From assembly GCF_002931055.1 (NCBI RefSeq), contig NZ_PSXX01000004.1, positions 124,001 to 188,000 on the forward strand: a DNA stretch of 64,000 nucleotides. Direction: 5' to 3'. The DNA comes from Pseudoclavibacter sp. AY1H1. Its GTDB lineage: Bacteria; Actinomycetota; Actinomycetes; Actinomycetales; Microbacteriaceae. Position 1 is the stretch's first letter; each line of letters starts with the position of its first letter. Shown piece after piece: positions 33,038 through 40,813 of the stretch. Below the pieces are notes generated by a model. The model worked only from the letters and a program-made list of their open reading frames with translations. It made no database searches and was not told where the DNA came from. The position numbers and the translations under genes are program-made.

Positions 33038-33056
33038 GTCCGAGAGGATGCCGAGA

Positions 33057-33854
33057 GTGTCACCTTCACCGAAGAAGTACCTCACGATCGGAGAGCAGGC
33101 TCAGCTCCTCGAGAGCCGGGGCATGGAGCTCGACGGCAACCCCGAGCAGTGGCTGAAGTCGATCAACTACTACCGGTTGAGCGGGTACTGGTACACGTCG
33201 CGTCGATTCGAGACAACCGCTGAGGGCGCGCCCTCACGATCCGATCAGTTCCAACCGGGGACCAAGTTCTCAGAGGTTGCGGCACTGTACGAGCTTGACC
33301 GCAAACTTCGCTCTCTTGTACACGTCGGGCTCGAGCGGGTCGAAGTAGCGCTCCGCAGTCAGGTCAGCTACGTCCTCGGGCGCTACGGCCCCTTGTCCTA
33401 CGAGGACAAGTCCCTGTTTCGGGATGCCTTCAACCACTCGTCGTGGGTCGACAAGACGCACGAACGGGTGAAGCGGGCGGCCCGCAGATCGATGTTCATC
33501 AACCATCACATGCAGAATCACGCTGGGGTGATTCCGATCTGGGTGCTCGTCGACGTCCTCGACTTCTCGGACGTATCGATGCTCTACGACGGAATGCGCG
33601 CAACAGACCAGTTCGATGTGGCTGAAGGCATGGGTATTCGTCTCCGACTTGACCGGTTATCGCACAGGCAACGCGGCAAAGCCGTCAAGCATCATCCGTT
33701 CGCCCGGTGGCGCGAGCAGCTGACGGTCGTTCGCAATATCTCTGCCCATCATGGACGCCTTTGGAACCGCTCCCTCGTCCCGGCTGCGACAGGGGCAATG
33801 AGGACCATCGAAGAGTTGGAGAGCCTTCCTCCTGGACAGAGCGAAGATCTCTAA
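33057..33854 (+). CDS. AbiF/AbiD-like Abi_2 HEPN abortive-infection protein, truncated by an in-frame stop
   Basis: The 265-residue reading frame matches Abi_2 family proteins: NYYRLSGYWYTSRRFE (about residues 37-52), ALYELDRKLRSLVHVGLERVEVALRSQV, PIWVLVDVLDFSDVSMLY, and the HEPN ribonuclease-type motif Arg226-x4-His231 in VVRNISAHHGRLWNR. Full-length relatives carry about 55 more residues. Here a TAA at 33852-33854 ends the frame and the missing tail continues in frame beyond it. The GTG at 33057 is favoured because AGAGG lies 9 nt upstream; ATG 33048 would have no spacing. Base composition is less GC-rich than the neighbours, suggesting transfer. Known members are phage-defence proteins. 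Confidence 0.88.
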   Translation: MSPSPKKYLTIGEQAQLLESRGMELDGNPEQWLKSINYYRLSGYWYTSRRFETTAEGAPSRSDQFQPGTKFSEVAALYELDRKLRSLVHVGLERVEVALRSQVSYVLGRYGPLSYEDKSLFRDAFNHSSWVDKTHERVKRAARRSMFINHHMQNHAGVIPIWVLVDVLDFSDVSMLYDGMRATDQFDVAEGMGIRLRLDRLSHRQRGKAVKHHPFARWREQLTVVRNISAHHGRLWNRSLVPAATGAMRTIEELESLPPGQSEDL

Positions 33855-34025
33855 GGAGCGCTCGCGGTCATCGCGCAGATCTTGACAGCTGCCGCGCCCG
33901 ACTCGAATTGGGCACTCAAGGTCGCGTCGGAAGTCGAGCGCGGGTTCGCGGCGCTGCCCGGGCGGGTTGTCAGTGAGATGGGGTTTCCCGGCGATTGGCG
34001 CGATGTCGGCGTCTGGAGGGCCTGA
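33855..34025 (+). pseudogene. Orphaned C-terminal tail of the AbiF-like gene
   Basis: Directly after the TAA, in the same frame, lie 56 codons reading GALAVIAQILTAAAPDSNWA and ending MGFPGDWRDVGVWRA before a TGA at 34023. The P-x-S-x-W segment and the MGFP-x-DW ending are what full-length actinobacterial Abi_2 proteins carry at this position. A change of one base at a Tyr codon (TAC or TAT to TAA) would explain the break. No start codon with a ribosome site precedes the tail, so it is probably not translated separately. Confidence 0.8.
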
Positions 34026-34150
34026 GAAGCGCACCGTCCGCAGTGGGTCGTTTGCGCAGGATTTCCTGGGTGGGCCACACCTATCTCGCCGAGCACGCTC
34101 GCAGAGCGTCCCCTCGGAACCGGTGACCCGATCAGCGATAGCGTGATCGC

Positions 34151-34702
34151 ATGACAGGCGGCACTCTGCGTTGGGCGACCGAAGCTGATGCGCGGGCAGT
34201 CGCCATCGTGCACGTCGACTCGTGGCGAGCGGCCTACGCGGGCCTCATCCCCTCGGAGGTGCTGGCCGCCCTGAGCGTCGAGCAGCGCACCGCCGGCTGG
34301 ACACGGTGGATCGCCGCCTCCCTGCGCGGCGATGCGACGGACCTCGACGCCGTGCGCCCGCATCGGCTGCTCGTCGCCGAGGACGGGGAACGCATCGTCG
34401 GCTGGGCCGCATTCGGGCCCGGGAGAGACCCCGACGATGGGCACCGAGGGGAGCTCGGTGGCCTATACGTGCATCCAGACCACTGGTCGACGGGGGTCGG
34501 CGCTTCGCTCATCCGTCGCGCCGAACAAGAACTCCGCACGGCCGGCCACTCGGACGCCTACGTGTGGGTGCTGACGGGCAACGAGCGGGCGATCGGCTTC
34601 TACGAGCGACAGGGCTGGCGTGCGGACGGCGCCAGCAAGATCGCGGATGAGGGCAGCGCACGCGCGCTCGTCGAACTCCGACACACAAAGCCCCTGTCTT
34701 AG
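34151..34702 (+). CDS. GNAT-family N-acetyltransferase
   Basis: The 183-residue protein has GNAT features: TLRWATEADARAVAIVHVDSW, VGWAAFGPG, the acetyl-CoA loop GLYVHPDHWSTGVGASLI (RxxGxG variant WSTGVG) and YVWVLTGNERAIGFYERQGW. The last is a typical motif B with the Tyr that often acts as general acid. The acceptor is unknown. There is no Shine-Dalgarno sequence. TAGCGT at 34139-34144 would start transcription at the ATG itself, so a leaderless mRNA is likely. Confidence 0.9.
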   Translation: MTGGTLRWATEADARAVAIVHVDSWRAAYAGLIPSEVLAALSVEQRTAGWTRWIAASLRGDATDLDAVRPHRLLVAEDGERIVGWAAFGPGRDPDDGHRGELGGLYVHPDHWSTGVGASLIRRAEQELRTAGHSDAYVWVLTGNERAIGFYERQGWRADGASKIADEGSARALVELRHTKPLS

Positions 34703-34799
34703 TCATGCCGAAGAAGCGCTGACCGAGAAGGACCTGGGGCGGCTGGCCTCAGCGACGGATACGCGGGGCCAGCCGCCCGACCTGGAGGCGACGCCTGGA

Positions 34800-35636
34800 C
34801 TAGACGCCCAGCTGCCCCAGCCACTCTGCGACGGAGCGAGGCGTGATGCCGAGGCGCCGCTGCGCGCTCATCGCCTCCTCGATGACCTCGTGGGCCTGCG
34901 TGGCTCGCCACTTGTAGGAGTCGACGACGGGCGCAGCACCGGGACCGATGACACGCGCGAGGTCCTCTCCGAACGCATCCGGATCACGACTCTCGAAGCT
35001 GACCGGACGACCAAGGTGCGCTGCGAAACTCTGCGCCAGATCGTCGCCGAGCAGACCGGGGAGGGCGCCGACGCCGACGATTCCGGTGATCGCATCGTCC
35101 TGCAGCAGTCCGACGACGACGTCAGCGACGTCGAGGTGGGAGCTCCAAGAGACCGCATAGTCCGCACGGATGGGGTAGCTGAGAACGCCACGCTCCTGCA
35201 CCGACTCGACGACGAACGGCAGCAGGAGGTTCTCGAGGTAGAGGCGGGGCTGCACGATGGCGGTCGAGATCTCGGCTTCCTCGAGCCTGCGCACCAGCAC
35301 GGCGAGCGCGCTCTCTGGGTCCTCCAGCGTGTACCCGCTCGTGGAGACCACGACTCGGGCCGGAGTCGACGCCTCGGCGGCGTCGGCGACCGCGTTCGCT
35401 GCCGACAGCTGGTCGGCAGGCGATCCGATCGGCAGGTGGACGAAGATCCCCTGAACTCTGCGATACGCGTCGGCCAGCGAGGCGGCGTCGGTGAAGTCGA
35501 CGGCAACTGCCGTTCCCGGGCCGGCATAGGAGCTCGGTGTGCGAACCGCGGCAGTGACATCGAGGTCGGCCTGGGCGAGGGCTGCGATGACGGGGGCGCC
35601 CTGGGCACCAGTGGCGCCATGAATCAAGTAGGTCAT
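34800..35636 (-). CDS. NmrA-like NAD(P)-binding protein
   Basis: The 278-residue protein has the Rossmann motif IHGATGAQGAPVIAAL at the N-terminus, AVDFTDAASLADAYR, GIFVHLPIG, and the NmrA-type segment LYLENLLLPFV near residue 155. This class includes NADPH-binding sensors and quinone or isoflavone reductases (QorB-like), so it may be an enzyme or a redox sensor. It is divergent from an HxlR regulator across 64 bp containing a perfect 8-bp inverted repeat. That is a typical arrangement for an electrophile or quinone-inducible oxidoreductase. Confidence 0.88.
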   Translation of the reverse strand: MTYLIHGATGAQGAPVIAALAQADLDVTAAVRTPSSYAGPGTAVAVDFTDAASLADAYRRVQGIFVHLPIGSPADQLSAANAVADAAEASTPARVVVSTSGYTLEDPESALAVLVRRLEEAEISTAIVQPRLYLENLLLPFVVESVQERGVLSYPIRADYAVSWSSHLDVADVVVGLLQDDAITGIVGVGALPGLLGDDLAQSFAAHLGRPVSFESRDPDAFGEDLARVIGPGAAPVVDSYKWRATQAHEVIEEAMSAQRRLGITPRSVAEWLGQLGV

Positions 35637-35643
35637 GCGTCCA

Positions 35644-35693
35644 TTAGTGCACAGGATGCATCGGTTACGTCAACTGCACTAAAGGGATACGCT
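35644..35693. promoter_or_regulatory. Divergent HxlR/NmrA promoter with inverted repeat
   Basis: TTAGTGCA (35644-35651) and TGCACTAA (35675-35682) are perfect inverted repeats in the 64-bp gap. TTACGT (35665-35670), 17 bp and TACGCT (35688-35693) form a promoter whose start falls at the HxlR ATG, so that message is probably leaderless. HxlR repressors bind such spaced dyads. Confidence 0.6.
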
Positions 35694-35700
35694 CAAACTC

Positions 35701-36033
35701 ATGCCACGATGCGACGATCTCCCCGAGTGCGGTGTCGCCCGATTCCTCGTACTCCTCGAAGGGCCATGGGCCACCCTGATCGTGCGGGAACTGCTCCACG
35801 GCCCCCTCCGATTCACCGAGATCAAAGACCGCCTCCCCGGCATCAGTGCGCACACGCTCACGAACCGGCTGCGGCGCTTCGAGGCCAACGGGCTCGTCAC
35901 ACGGACGTCCTACCCGGAGATCCCGCCGAGGGTCGTCTACGAGCTGACCGAGGTCGGTGAGCAGCTGCGGACGGTCCTCGACGCCATGAACGCGTGGGCC
36001 CTGTCCGTGCCGGAAGTCGCCAACGCGGAGTGA
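35701..36033 (+). CDS. HxlR-family transcriptional regulator
   Basis: The 110-residue protein is a full-length HxlR winged helix. It has the redox-type cysteines near the start (CDDLPECGVARF), then LEGPWATLIVRELLHGPLRF, EIKDRLPGISAHTLTNRLRR, FEANGLVTRTSYPEIPPRVVYELTEVG. Two N-terminal cysteines are typical of quinone- or electrophile-sensing members such as YodB and HypR. It likely represses itself and the divergent NmrA-like gene. The ATG lies at the predicted transcription start with no ribosome site. Confidence 0.92.
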   Translation: MPRCDDLPECGVARFLVLLEGPWATLIVRELLHGPLRFTEIKDRLPGISAHTLTNRLRRFEANGLVTRTSYPEIPPRVVYELTEVGEQLRTVLDAMNAWALSVPEVANAE

Positions 36034-36139
36034 CCGGTTAGCTCCGCCATCACCGTTCTACTAAGATCCTTGCTCGGAATTGCTAGCCATGTCACGAGGT
36101 TCGCCTGATGCCTCGTGCCGACCGAGCAAGGAGCCGGCC

Positions 36140-37252
36140 GTGCAGTCGCCCGCGTCAAAACTCACCCCAAGCAGCTACGGCGCGGTTCGCCGGACGACCA
36201 AGGGAGAGAAGACTCCCCGGATCACGCAGAGCTATGGCGCAGTCTCGAAGGCGATCCGTGGGGAGGGACTCCTCGAACGCACGCTCGGGTTCTACGGCGC
36301 TCTCGCAGCAGGCCTTCTGGTCGCGCTCGCCGCCGCGATCACGGGGTTCATCCTGCTCGGGGACAGCTGGTTCCAGCTGCTCATCGCGGCGGCACTCGGG
36401 GTCATCTTCACGCAGTTCGCGTTCCTCGCTCACGAAGCCTCCCACCGCCAGGTCCTGACCTCGGGGCGGGCGAACGACCGGCTCGGTCGTTTCCTCGCGG
36501 CCGGCATCGTCGGGATGAGCTACAGCTGGTGGATGACGAAGCACACGCGTCACCACGCCAACCCCAACAAGAAGGGGAAGGATCCCGACATCGACTTCGA
36601 CACGATCTCCTTCACGGAGGAGTCGGCGAGCGAGCAACGGGGCCTGCTGGCGCTGATCACCCGCAAGCAGGGGTACCTGTTCTTCCCGCTGCTGACGTTC
36701 GAGGGCTACAACCTCCACTTCCGGTCCATCAAGTCGCTCTTCGCCAGGGAGAAGATCACGGGTCGGTGGGTGGAGCTGACGATGATCGCGGTCCGCTTCG
36801 CGATCTACCTCGGCGCGATCTTCTGGATGCTCCCGCTCGGCATGGCGTTCGCCTTCGTCGCCGTGCAGATGGCCGTGTTCGGGGTCTACATGGGGGCGTC
36901 GTTCGCGCCCAACCACAAGGGCATGCCGCTCATCCCCGCCGACGTGAAGCTCGACTTCTTCAGCAGGCAGGTCCTCACCTCGCGCAACGTGCGGGGCGGC
37001 TGGTGGGCCAGTGCGCTCATGGGCGGACTCAACTACCAGATCGAGCACCACCTCTTCCCGAGCATGCCGAGGCCGCACCTCGCCCGTGCTCGCGAGATCG
37101 TGCGCGCCTACTGCGAAGAGCAGGACGTGCCGTACGCGGAGACCTCGCTCCTGGAGTCGTACCGCATCGTGGTCGAGTACCTCAACCGGGTGGGGCTGCA
37201 CGCTCGCGACCCGTTCGACTGCCCCGTCGCCGGCGACTTCCGGCGCCGATAG
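36140..37252 (+). CDS. Membrane fatty acid (acyl-CoA) desaturase
   Basis: The 370-residue protein has the three histidine boxes of membrane desaturases: HEASH at residue 98, HTRHH at 135-139 and QIEHH at 300-304. Hydrophobic pairs of helices flank them (LAAGLLVALAAAITGFILL, FRLA-type segments and WMLPLGMAFAFVAVQMAVFG). The QIEHH third box and NYQIEHHLFPSMPR context are typical of front-end-like actinobacterial acyl-CoA desaturases. It inserts double bonds into acyl chains, altering membrane fluidity. The GTG start at 36140 follows AAGGAG by 7 nt. No electron-transfer partner is encoded next to it. Confidence 0.92.
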   Translation: MQSPASKLTPSSYGAVRRTTKGEKTPRITQSYGAVSKAIRGEGLLERTLGFYGALAAGLLVALAAAITGFILLGDSWFQLLIAAALGVIFTQFAFLAHEASHRQVLTSGRANDRLGRFLAAGIVGMSYSWWMTKHTRHHANPNKKGKDPDIDFDTISFTEESASEQRGLLALITRKQGYLFFPLLTFEGYNLHFRSIKSLFAREKITGRWVELTMIAVRFAIYLGAIFWMLPLGMAFAFVAVQMAVFGVYMGASFAPNHKGMPLIPADVKLDFFSRQVLTSRNVRGGWWASALMGGLNYQIEHHLFPSMPRPHLARAREIVRAYCEEQDVPYAETSLLESYRIVVEYLNRVGLHARDPFDCPVAGDFRRR

Positions 37253-37287
37253 GCGACCACGCCCACTTGCCTCGATGAGCCCAGAGC

Positions 37288-38037
37288 TCAGAGCTCGCGC
37301 GCGAACCCGCGAACAGCCTCGGCGACCGGCGTCTGCCCCTCGTTCAACTCCAGGATCTGCCGGCTGACGGACGGCTCGAGCACCAGCGCCTCGAGGACAG
37401 CGGCCACATCCTCGCGGGGTATCTCGCCGTGCTCCTCTGCGGGCCCGAGGGAGACCTCCCCGGTTCCAGCGTCATCCGTCAAGAGCGATGGGCGGAGGAT
37501 CACCCAATCGACATCCTGTCGGGTCAGGCTCACCTCTGCCCGCTTCTTGACCGCGAAGTAGTGTTCCTCGTCGTCGCTCAGCGCTCGTTCACGCCACGCT
37601 TCGGGAAGCACGGAGAGCAGAATGAGCCGCACCCCTCGGACGCGCTCGACCGCCTCCGCCACGCGACCGAGAGCGGCGAGGTCGATGTCGTCCGTCACGC
37701 GCTGGGGGCCAGCATTCGAGCCAGCGGCGTACACGACGACATCGCAGTCCCGGATCATCGCCCCGAGCTCGTCTGCGGTGGAGGCTCCGAGGTCCCCGAG
37801 CAGCGGCGACACCTCGGCCCGCTCGAGCGCTGCGGCCTGCCGCCGCGTCCGAACGAGACCGGAAACGGGCACGCCCTGACCTTGGAGGCGGGCCGCGAGC
37901 AGCCGACCGACCCTGCCTGAGATGCCGAAGATGAAGACGCGAGGAGGCACCGCCCGCTTCGGCGCTGAGCTCGACTGCTCATCCGCAGAAGTGGGAGCTG
38001 AGTGGATGGGCTTCGAAATGATGATGCTCCCTTTCAT
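37288..38037 (-). CDS. NAD(P)H-binding SDR-like protein
   Basis: The 249-residue protein has a Ser/Ala/Pro-rich N-terminal stretch, then a Rossmann motif VFIFGISGRVGRLLAARL (about residues 34-51), VSGLVRTRRQAAALERAEV, DVVVYAAGSN, and the NAD(P)H_10-type segment AEVSLTRQDVDWVILRPSLL. It belongs with atypical SDR proteins such as YwnB/BLVRB-like reductases. Its ATG overlaps the stop of the ankyrin gene (ATGA), so it is the third gene of a hydrolase-ankyrin-SDR operon. The substrate is not evident. Confidence 0.85.
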   Translation of the reverse strand: MKGSIIISKPIHSAPTSADEQSSSAPKRAVPPRVFIFGISGRVGRLLAARLQGQGVPVSGLVRTRRQAAALERAEVSPLLGDLGASTADELGAMIRDCDVVVYAAGSNAGPQRVTDDIDLAALGRVAEAVERVRGVRLILLSVLPEAWRERALSDDEEHYFAVKKRAEVSLTRQDVDWVILRPSLLTDDAGTGEVSLGPAEEHGEIPREDVAAVLEALVLEPSVSRQILELNEGQTPVAEAVRGFAREL

Positions 38038-39044
38038 CGGCGAACCTCTTCTGCTGCCAGCAGGTTCACGAGCTCCTCGTATCCGTAGAGACGGGCGAGA
38101 TCCTTCGGCGTGAGCCCTGCGTGTGTTCGCAGCACCAGTGAGGCCCCCGCCTCGAGGAGCACCCGAGCCGAGTCGACGTGGCCGTGCCAGACCGCGTCGT
38201 GCAGCGCAGTGAGGCCGTTGTACAACCCCTGGGCGTCAAGGTCTGCCGACAGGCCTGTCTGGCGTGGCGCAAGCAGGCAGCGGAGCACGTCGGCATGTCC
38301 GAAGTAGGCGGCATCGTGAACCGCGGTGCCCTTCATCAGGCCGATCGTGAGGCGCGGGTCTGCGCCGGCATCGAGGAGACGATCTGCGACATCGACGTGA
38401 CCTTCGCGAGCGGCCACACCCAACGGCGTGTAGTCGTCGTCGAAGCCACCGACGATCGGGTGGCGCTCGTCGAGCGCGGCGCCGCCTGCGATGAGCTGCT
38501 CAACCGCGGAGAGATCCCCCGCGCTCGCGGCGGCGAACAGCGCAAGGGAAGCCACATGCCGCTCGTTGGCACTGTCATGGTCCAGGATGAGCGCTTCGAT
38601 GGTACCCAAGCCATCCTCGCGGGCGAGCTGGACTGCCGTCTGGTGCCAGTGGTTCATCACGTCGGTTCGAGCTCCTCGGTTCAGGAGAACCTGGACGGCT
38701 TCCGGCTGCTTCTGCAGGACAGCGTCCATGAGCGCGGTGTTGCCGAGAGACGGTGACTGCTGATCGATGAACGCGCCGTGATCGAGGAGCAGCGACACCA
38801 CATCGCCGTTGCCGCCCTGCGCTGCCTTGTGCAGAGCTGTGGCCCCCATGTGACGTTCCACTGTCAGCGGGTCGGCTCCTGCGGTCAGCAGCAGGTCGAC
38901 GAGTTGCGCGTTCCCGAAGGCGGCGGCGACCATCAGGGGCGTGAGGCCGTCTGGCAGGGGCTGGCTGGCGTCTGTTCCCGTGCGAAGAAGGTCAGCGACC
39001 CTGGACAGGTCTTCCGCTCGGACAGCTTGGTCGAGGTTCATCAT
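38034..39044 (-). CDS. Ankyrin-repeat protein
   Basis: The 336-residue protein is made of about nine ankyrin repeats, recognised from recurring DGLTPLMVAAAFGNAQLVDL, GATALHKAAQGGNGDVVSLL, NTALMDAVLQKQPEAVQVLL, TPLGVAAREGHVDVADRLL and GLTALHDAVWHGHVDSARVL units. It has no signal peptide or other domain, so it should be a cytoplasmic protein-binding scaffold. It overlaps genes on both sides by 4 bp. Its operon partners, an alpha/beta hydrolase and an SDR, suggest it may bind or protect one of them; this is inference. Confidence 0.9.
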   Translation of the reverse strand: MMNLDQAVRAEDLSRVADLLRTGTDASQPLPDGLTPLMVAAAFGNAQLVDLLLTAGADPLTVERHMGATALHKAAQGGNGDVVSLLLDHGAFIDQQSPSLGNTALMDAVLQKQPEAVQVLLNRGARTDVMNHWHQTAVQLAREDGLGTIEALILDHDSANERHVASLALFAAASAGDLSAVEQLIAGGAALDERHPIVGGFDDDYTPLGVAAREGHVDVADRLLDAGADPRLTIGLMKGTAVHDAAYFGHADVLRCLLAPRQTGLSADLDAQGLYNGLTALHDAVWHGHVDSARVLLEAGASLVLRTHAGLTPKDLARLYGYEELVNLLAAEEVRR

Positions 39045-40063
39045 CGTTTGCTCTCACTTTCAGCACCCATGTCACTGGTGCATTGCCATTCGATACCGGC
39101 AAGGAATGCCAAGATCTCCGCCGTCACCCGTTCGGCCGCTTCGTGCTGCGGCCAGTGCCCGACCCCTTCGAGACGGACGACGTCTACCAGCCCAGGGGCG
39201 GATACGCGCAACTGCTCGACGGTCGGCGGTTCGGGGTGGAAGAGCTGGCAGAGGCCATCTTCAGCGCCCCATATGTACAGCGCGGGCTGCCGGATCGGCA
39301 CCCCCTTGAACGCCGACATCTGCTCGAAGGTGATGTCGGATGCGCGGTAGTAGTTCAGACCCGTCGCGAAGCCGCTCCCTTGGAAGGCGGCGATGGAGCG
39401 CGAGACATACGTGGGGTCGGCCCAAGCGGGGACGCCGACTGGCGCAGGTCGGAGCATGCCTCGGGAGGAGTCGACGGGATCCCACCCTTCCCCGACGGCG
39501 GGGCTTCCAGAAAGCCAGTACAGCGCACTCGGAATGGATGCAGCCGCGGGCTCGAAGGCGAGATGCCCGTCAGGCTTCATCATCTCGAACGCGTAGTAGC
39601 TGTCGCCCAACCCGTCCTTCTTCAGCTGGCTCCACAGGCTCGCTTCCCCGCGGGGCAGAAACGGGATGCTCAAGCTGACAAGTCCGCGGAACAGGTCTGG
39701 ACGGAGCACCATCGCGCGCTGCGCCACGTCCGCACCCCAGTCGTGGCCGACGAGCACGGCCTCGGAGATCTCCAGCGCGTCCAGAACCCCGACAAGGTCC
39801 CCCACCGTGTGGAGAGCGCTGTAGAGCTCGACGCTGCTTGGGGAGTAGCTGGCTCCGAACCCTCGCATGTCGAGAGCCACAGCCCTGTATCCCGCCTCGG
39901 CGACTCCGGCCATCTGACCGAGCCAGGTCTCCCCCACGTCAGGGAACCCGTGGGCGAACAGGACAGTGGGCCCATCTCCTTGATCGAGCACTCGGAACGG
40001 GTGGCCGTTCACGTCGATCTGCCGCTCGCGCAACGGCGGCCTGTTTCCTTCTCCTCGGTTCAA
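39041..40063 (-). CDS. Alpha/beta hydrolase, epoxide-hydrolase-like
   Basis: The 340-residue protein has the oxyanion motif FAHGFPDVGETW, the nucleophile elbow VGHDWGADVA with Asp as nucleophile (epoxide hydrolase or dehalogenase type rather than esterase), a cap domain with Tyr-rich segments, and the His motif LEGVGHWPQHEAAERV. The likely reaction is opening of an epoxide or cleavage of a carbon-halogen bond through a covalent ester. The start is uncertain. TTG at 40063 has AAGGGGG 9 nt upstream, TTG 40033 is an alternative, and the longer frame from TTG 40162 would begin inside the TetR operator. Confidence 0.8.
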   Translation of the reverse strand: MNRGEGNRPPLRERQIDVNGHPFRVLDQGDGPTVLFAHGFPDVGETWLGQMAGVAEAGYRAVALDMRGFGASYSPSSVELYSALHTVGDLVGVLDALEISEAVLVGHDWGADVAQRAMVLRPDLFRGLVSLSIPFLPRGEASLWSQLKKDGLGDSYYAFEMMKPDGHLAFEPAAASIPSALYWLSGSPAVGEGWDPVDSSRGMLRPAPVGVPAWADPTYVSRSIAAFQGSGFATGLNYYRASDITFEQMSAFKGVPIRQPALYIWGAEDGLCQLFHPEPPTVEQLRVSAPGLVDVVRLEGVGHWPQHEAAERVTAEILAFLAGIEWQCTSDMGAESESKR

Positions 40064-40142
40064 CGGTGGTCCCCCTTCTCTCTTGCGTGGCCGAGCCGAA
40101 GCGGTTGGGCGCAGAAACGCCCCATCGGTGCCTTCGACTCGA

Positions 40143-40186
40143 TAAGCTACTTTCTGTAGCAACAGTAACCTACTGAAGGTAGCTTA
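40143..40186. promoter_or_regulatory. TetR operator region between two hydrolase genes
   Basis: TAAGCTACTTTC (40143-40154) and GAAGGTAGCTTA (40175-40186) form a 12-bp inverted repeat with one mismatch. Within it CTAC...GTAG dyads (CTACTTTCTGTAG and CTACTGAAGGTAG) form two overlapping smaller sites. It abuts the TetR ATG at 40187, so self-repression plus control of the divergent hydrolase operon is likely. Confidence 0.65.
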
Positions 40187-40813
40187 ATGACGGCCCAAGC
40201 AACACCGCCCCCCGAAGAACCACGGAAGCGTCGCCTCCCCTGGGATGCTCGCCACCAGGATCTGCTGGAGAAGGCGCTGGCCATCGTGCGGCAGGACGGG
40301 GTGGACGCCCTGACGCTGGGCACCCTCGCCCAGCACGGGGGCGTGTCGAAGCCCGTCGTCTACGATCACTTCGAGTCGCGCTCGTCGCTGCTGACGGCCC
40401 TGTACCGGTGGATCGACGCGGAGCGGAAGCGGGCGTTCCAAGAGGGGATGGCCCAGGACGGTCTCGCCCACGAGCCCACGATCGACGCCCTCTCCGAGAC
40501 GTACATCCGGTGCGCGACGGATGCCAGCAGCGAGTTCTTCGCCGTCGGGGCTGCGATGACGGGCAACGAAGAACGTGCCAGCATCTACCGCGAGCTCGAG
40601 GAGACGGGCGTGCAGATGTTCGAGGCGATCCTTCGGCCGCACGTCCGCATGCCCGACCCGGACCTCCACCGCCTCTGCATCGCCCTTGTCGGCGCGGGCG
40701 AGTCCCTGTCGGCCTCGACCCTCAAGGGGGCGATCACGGAGGCCGAGGCGATCGCGACGTACGCCCAGCTGATCGGACTGGCGACGAAGAAGGACAGCGG
40801 ATGTCGGAGCTGA
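40187..40813 (+). CDS. TetR/AcrR-family regulator
   Basis: The 208-residue protein has a basic N-terminal tail (EEPRKRRLPWDARHQDLL) and a TetR helix-turn-helix (VDALTLGTLAQHGGVSKPVV, then YDHFESRSSLLTALYRWID). A C-terminal domain like TetR_C_13/AcrR types follows. The large inverted repeat upstream is its likely site. Its 3' end overlaps the second hydrolase gene by 13 bp, so the pair is co-transcribed. It is divergent from the epoxide-hydrolase-like operon, and both hydrolases could be in its regulon. Confidence 0.9.
   Translation: MTAQATPPPEEPRKRRLPWDARHQDLLEKALAIVRQDGVDALTLGTLAQHGGVSKPVVYDHFESRSSLLTALYRWIDAERKRAFQEGMAQDGLAHEPTIDALSETYIRCATDASSEFFAVGAAMTGNEERASIYRELEETGVQMFEAILRPHVRMPDPDLHRLCIALVGAGESLSASTLKGAITEAEAIATYAQLIGLATKKDSGCRS

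Noticed and set aside
33021-33056. Earlier AbiF start at GTG 33021 or ATG 33048
   Set aside because: GTG 33021 lies in the terminator stem, and ATG 33048 directly abuts the AGAGG ribosome site; GTG 33057 has proper spacing.
33852-33854. Recoding of the AbiF-like stop as a special amino acid
   Set aside because: The codon is TAA, which is not used for selenocysteine or pyrrolysine, and no recoding element was recognised; a nonsense mutation is simpler.
40064-40162. Longer start of the epoxide-hydrolase-like gene at TTG 40162
   Set aside because: It would begin inside the TetR operator and adds only low-complexity residues before the fold.
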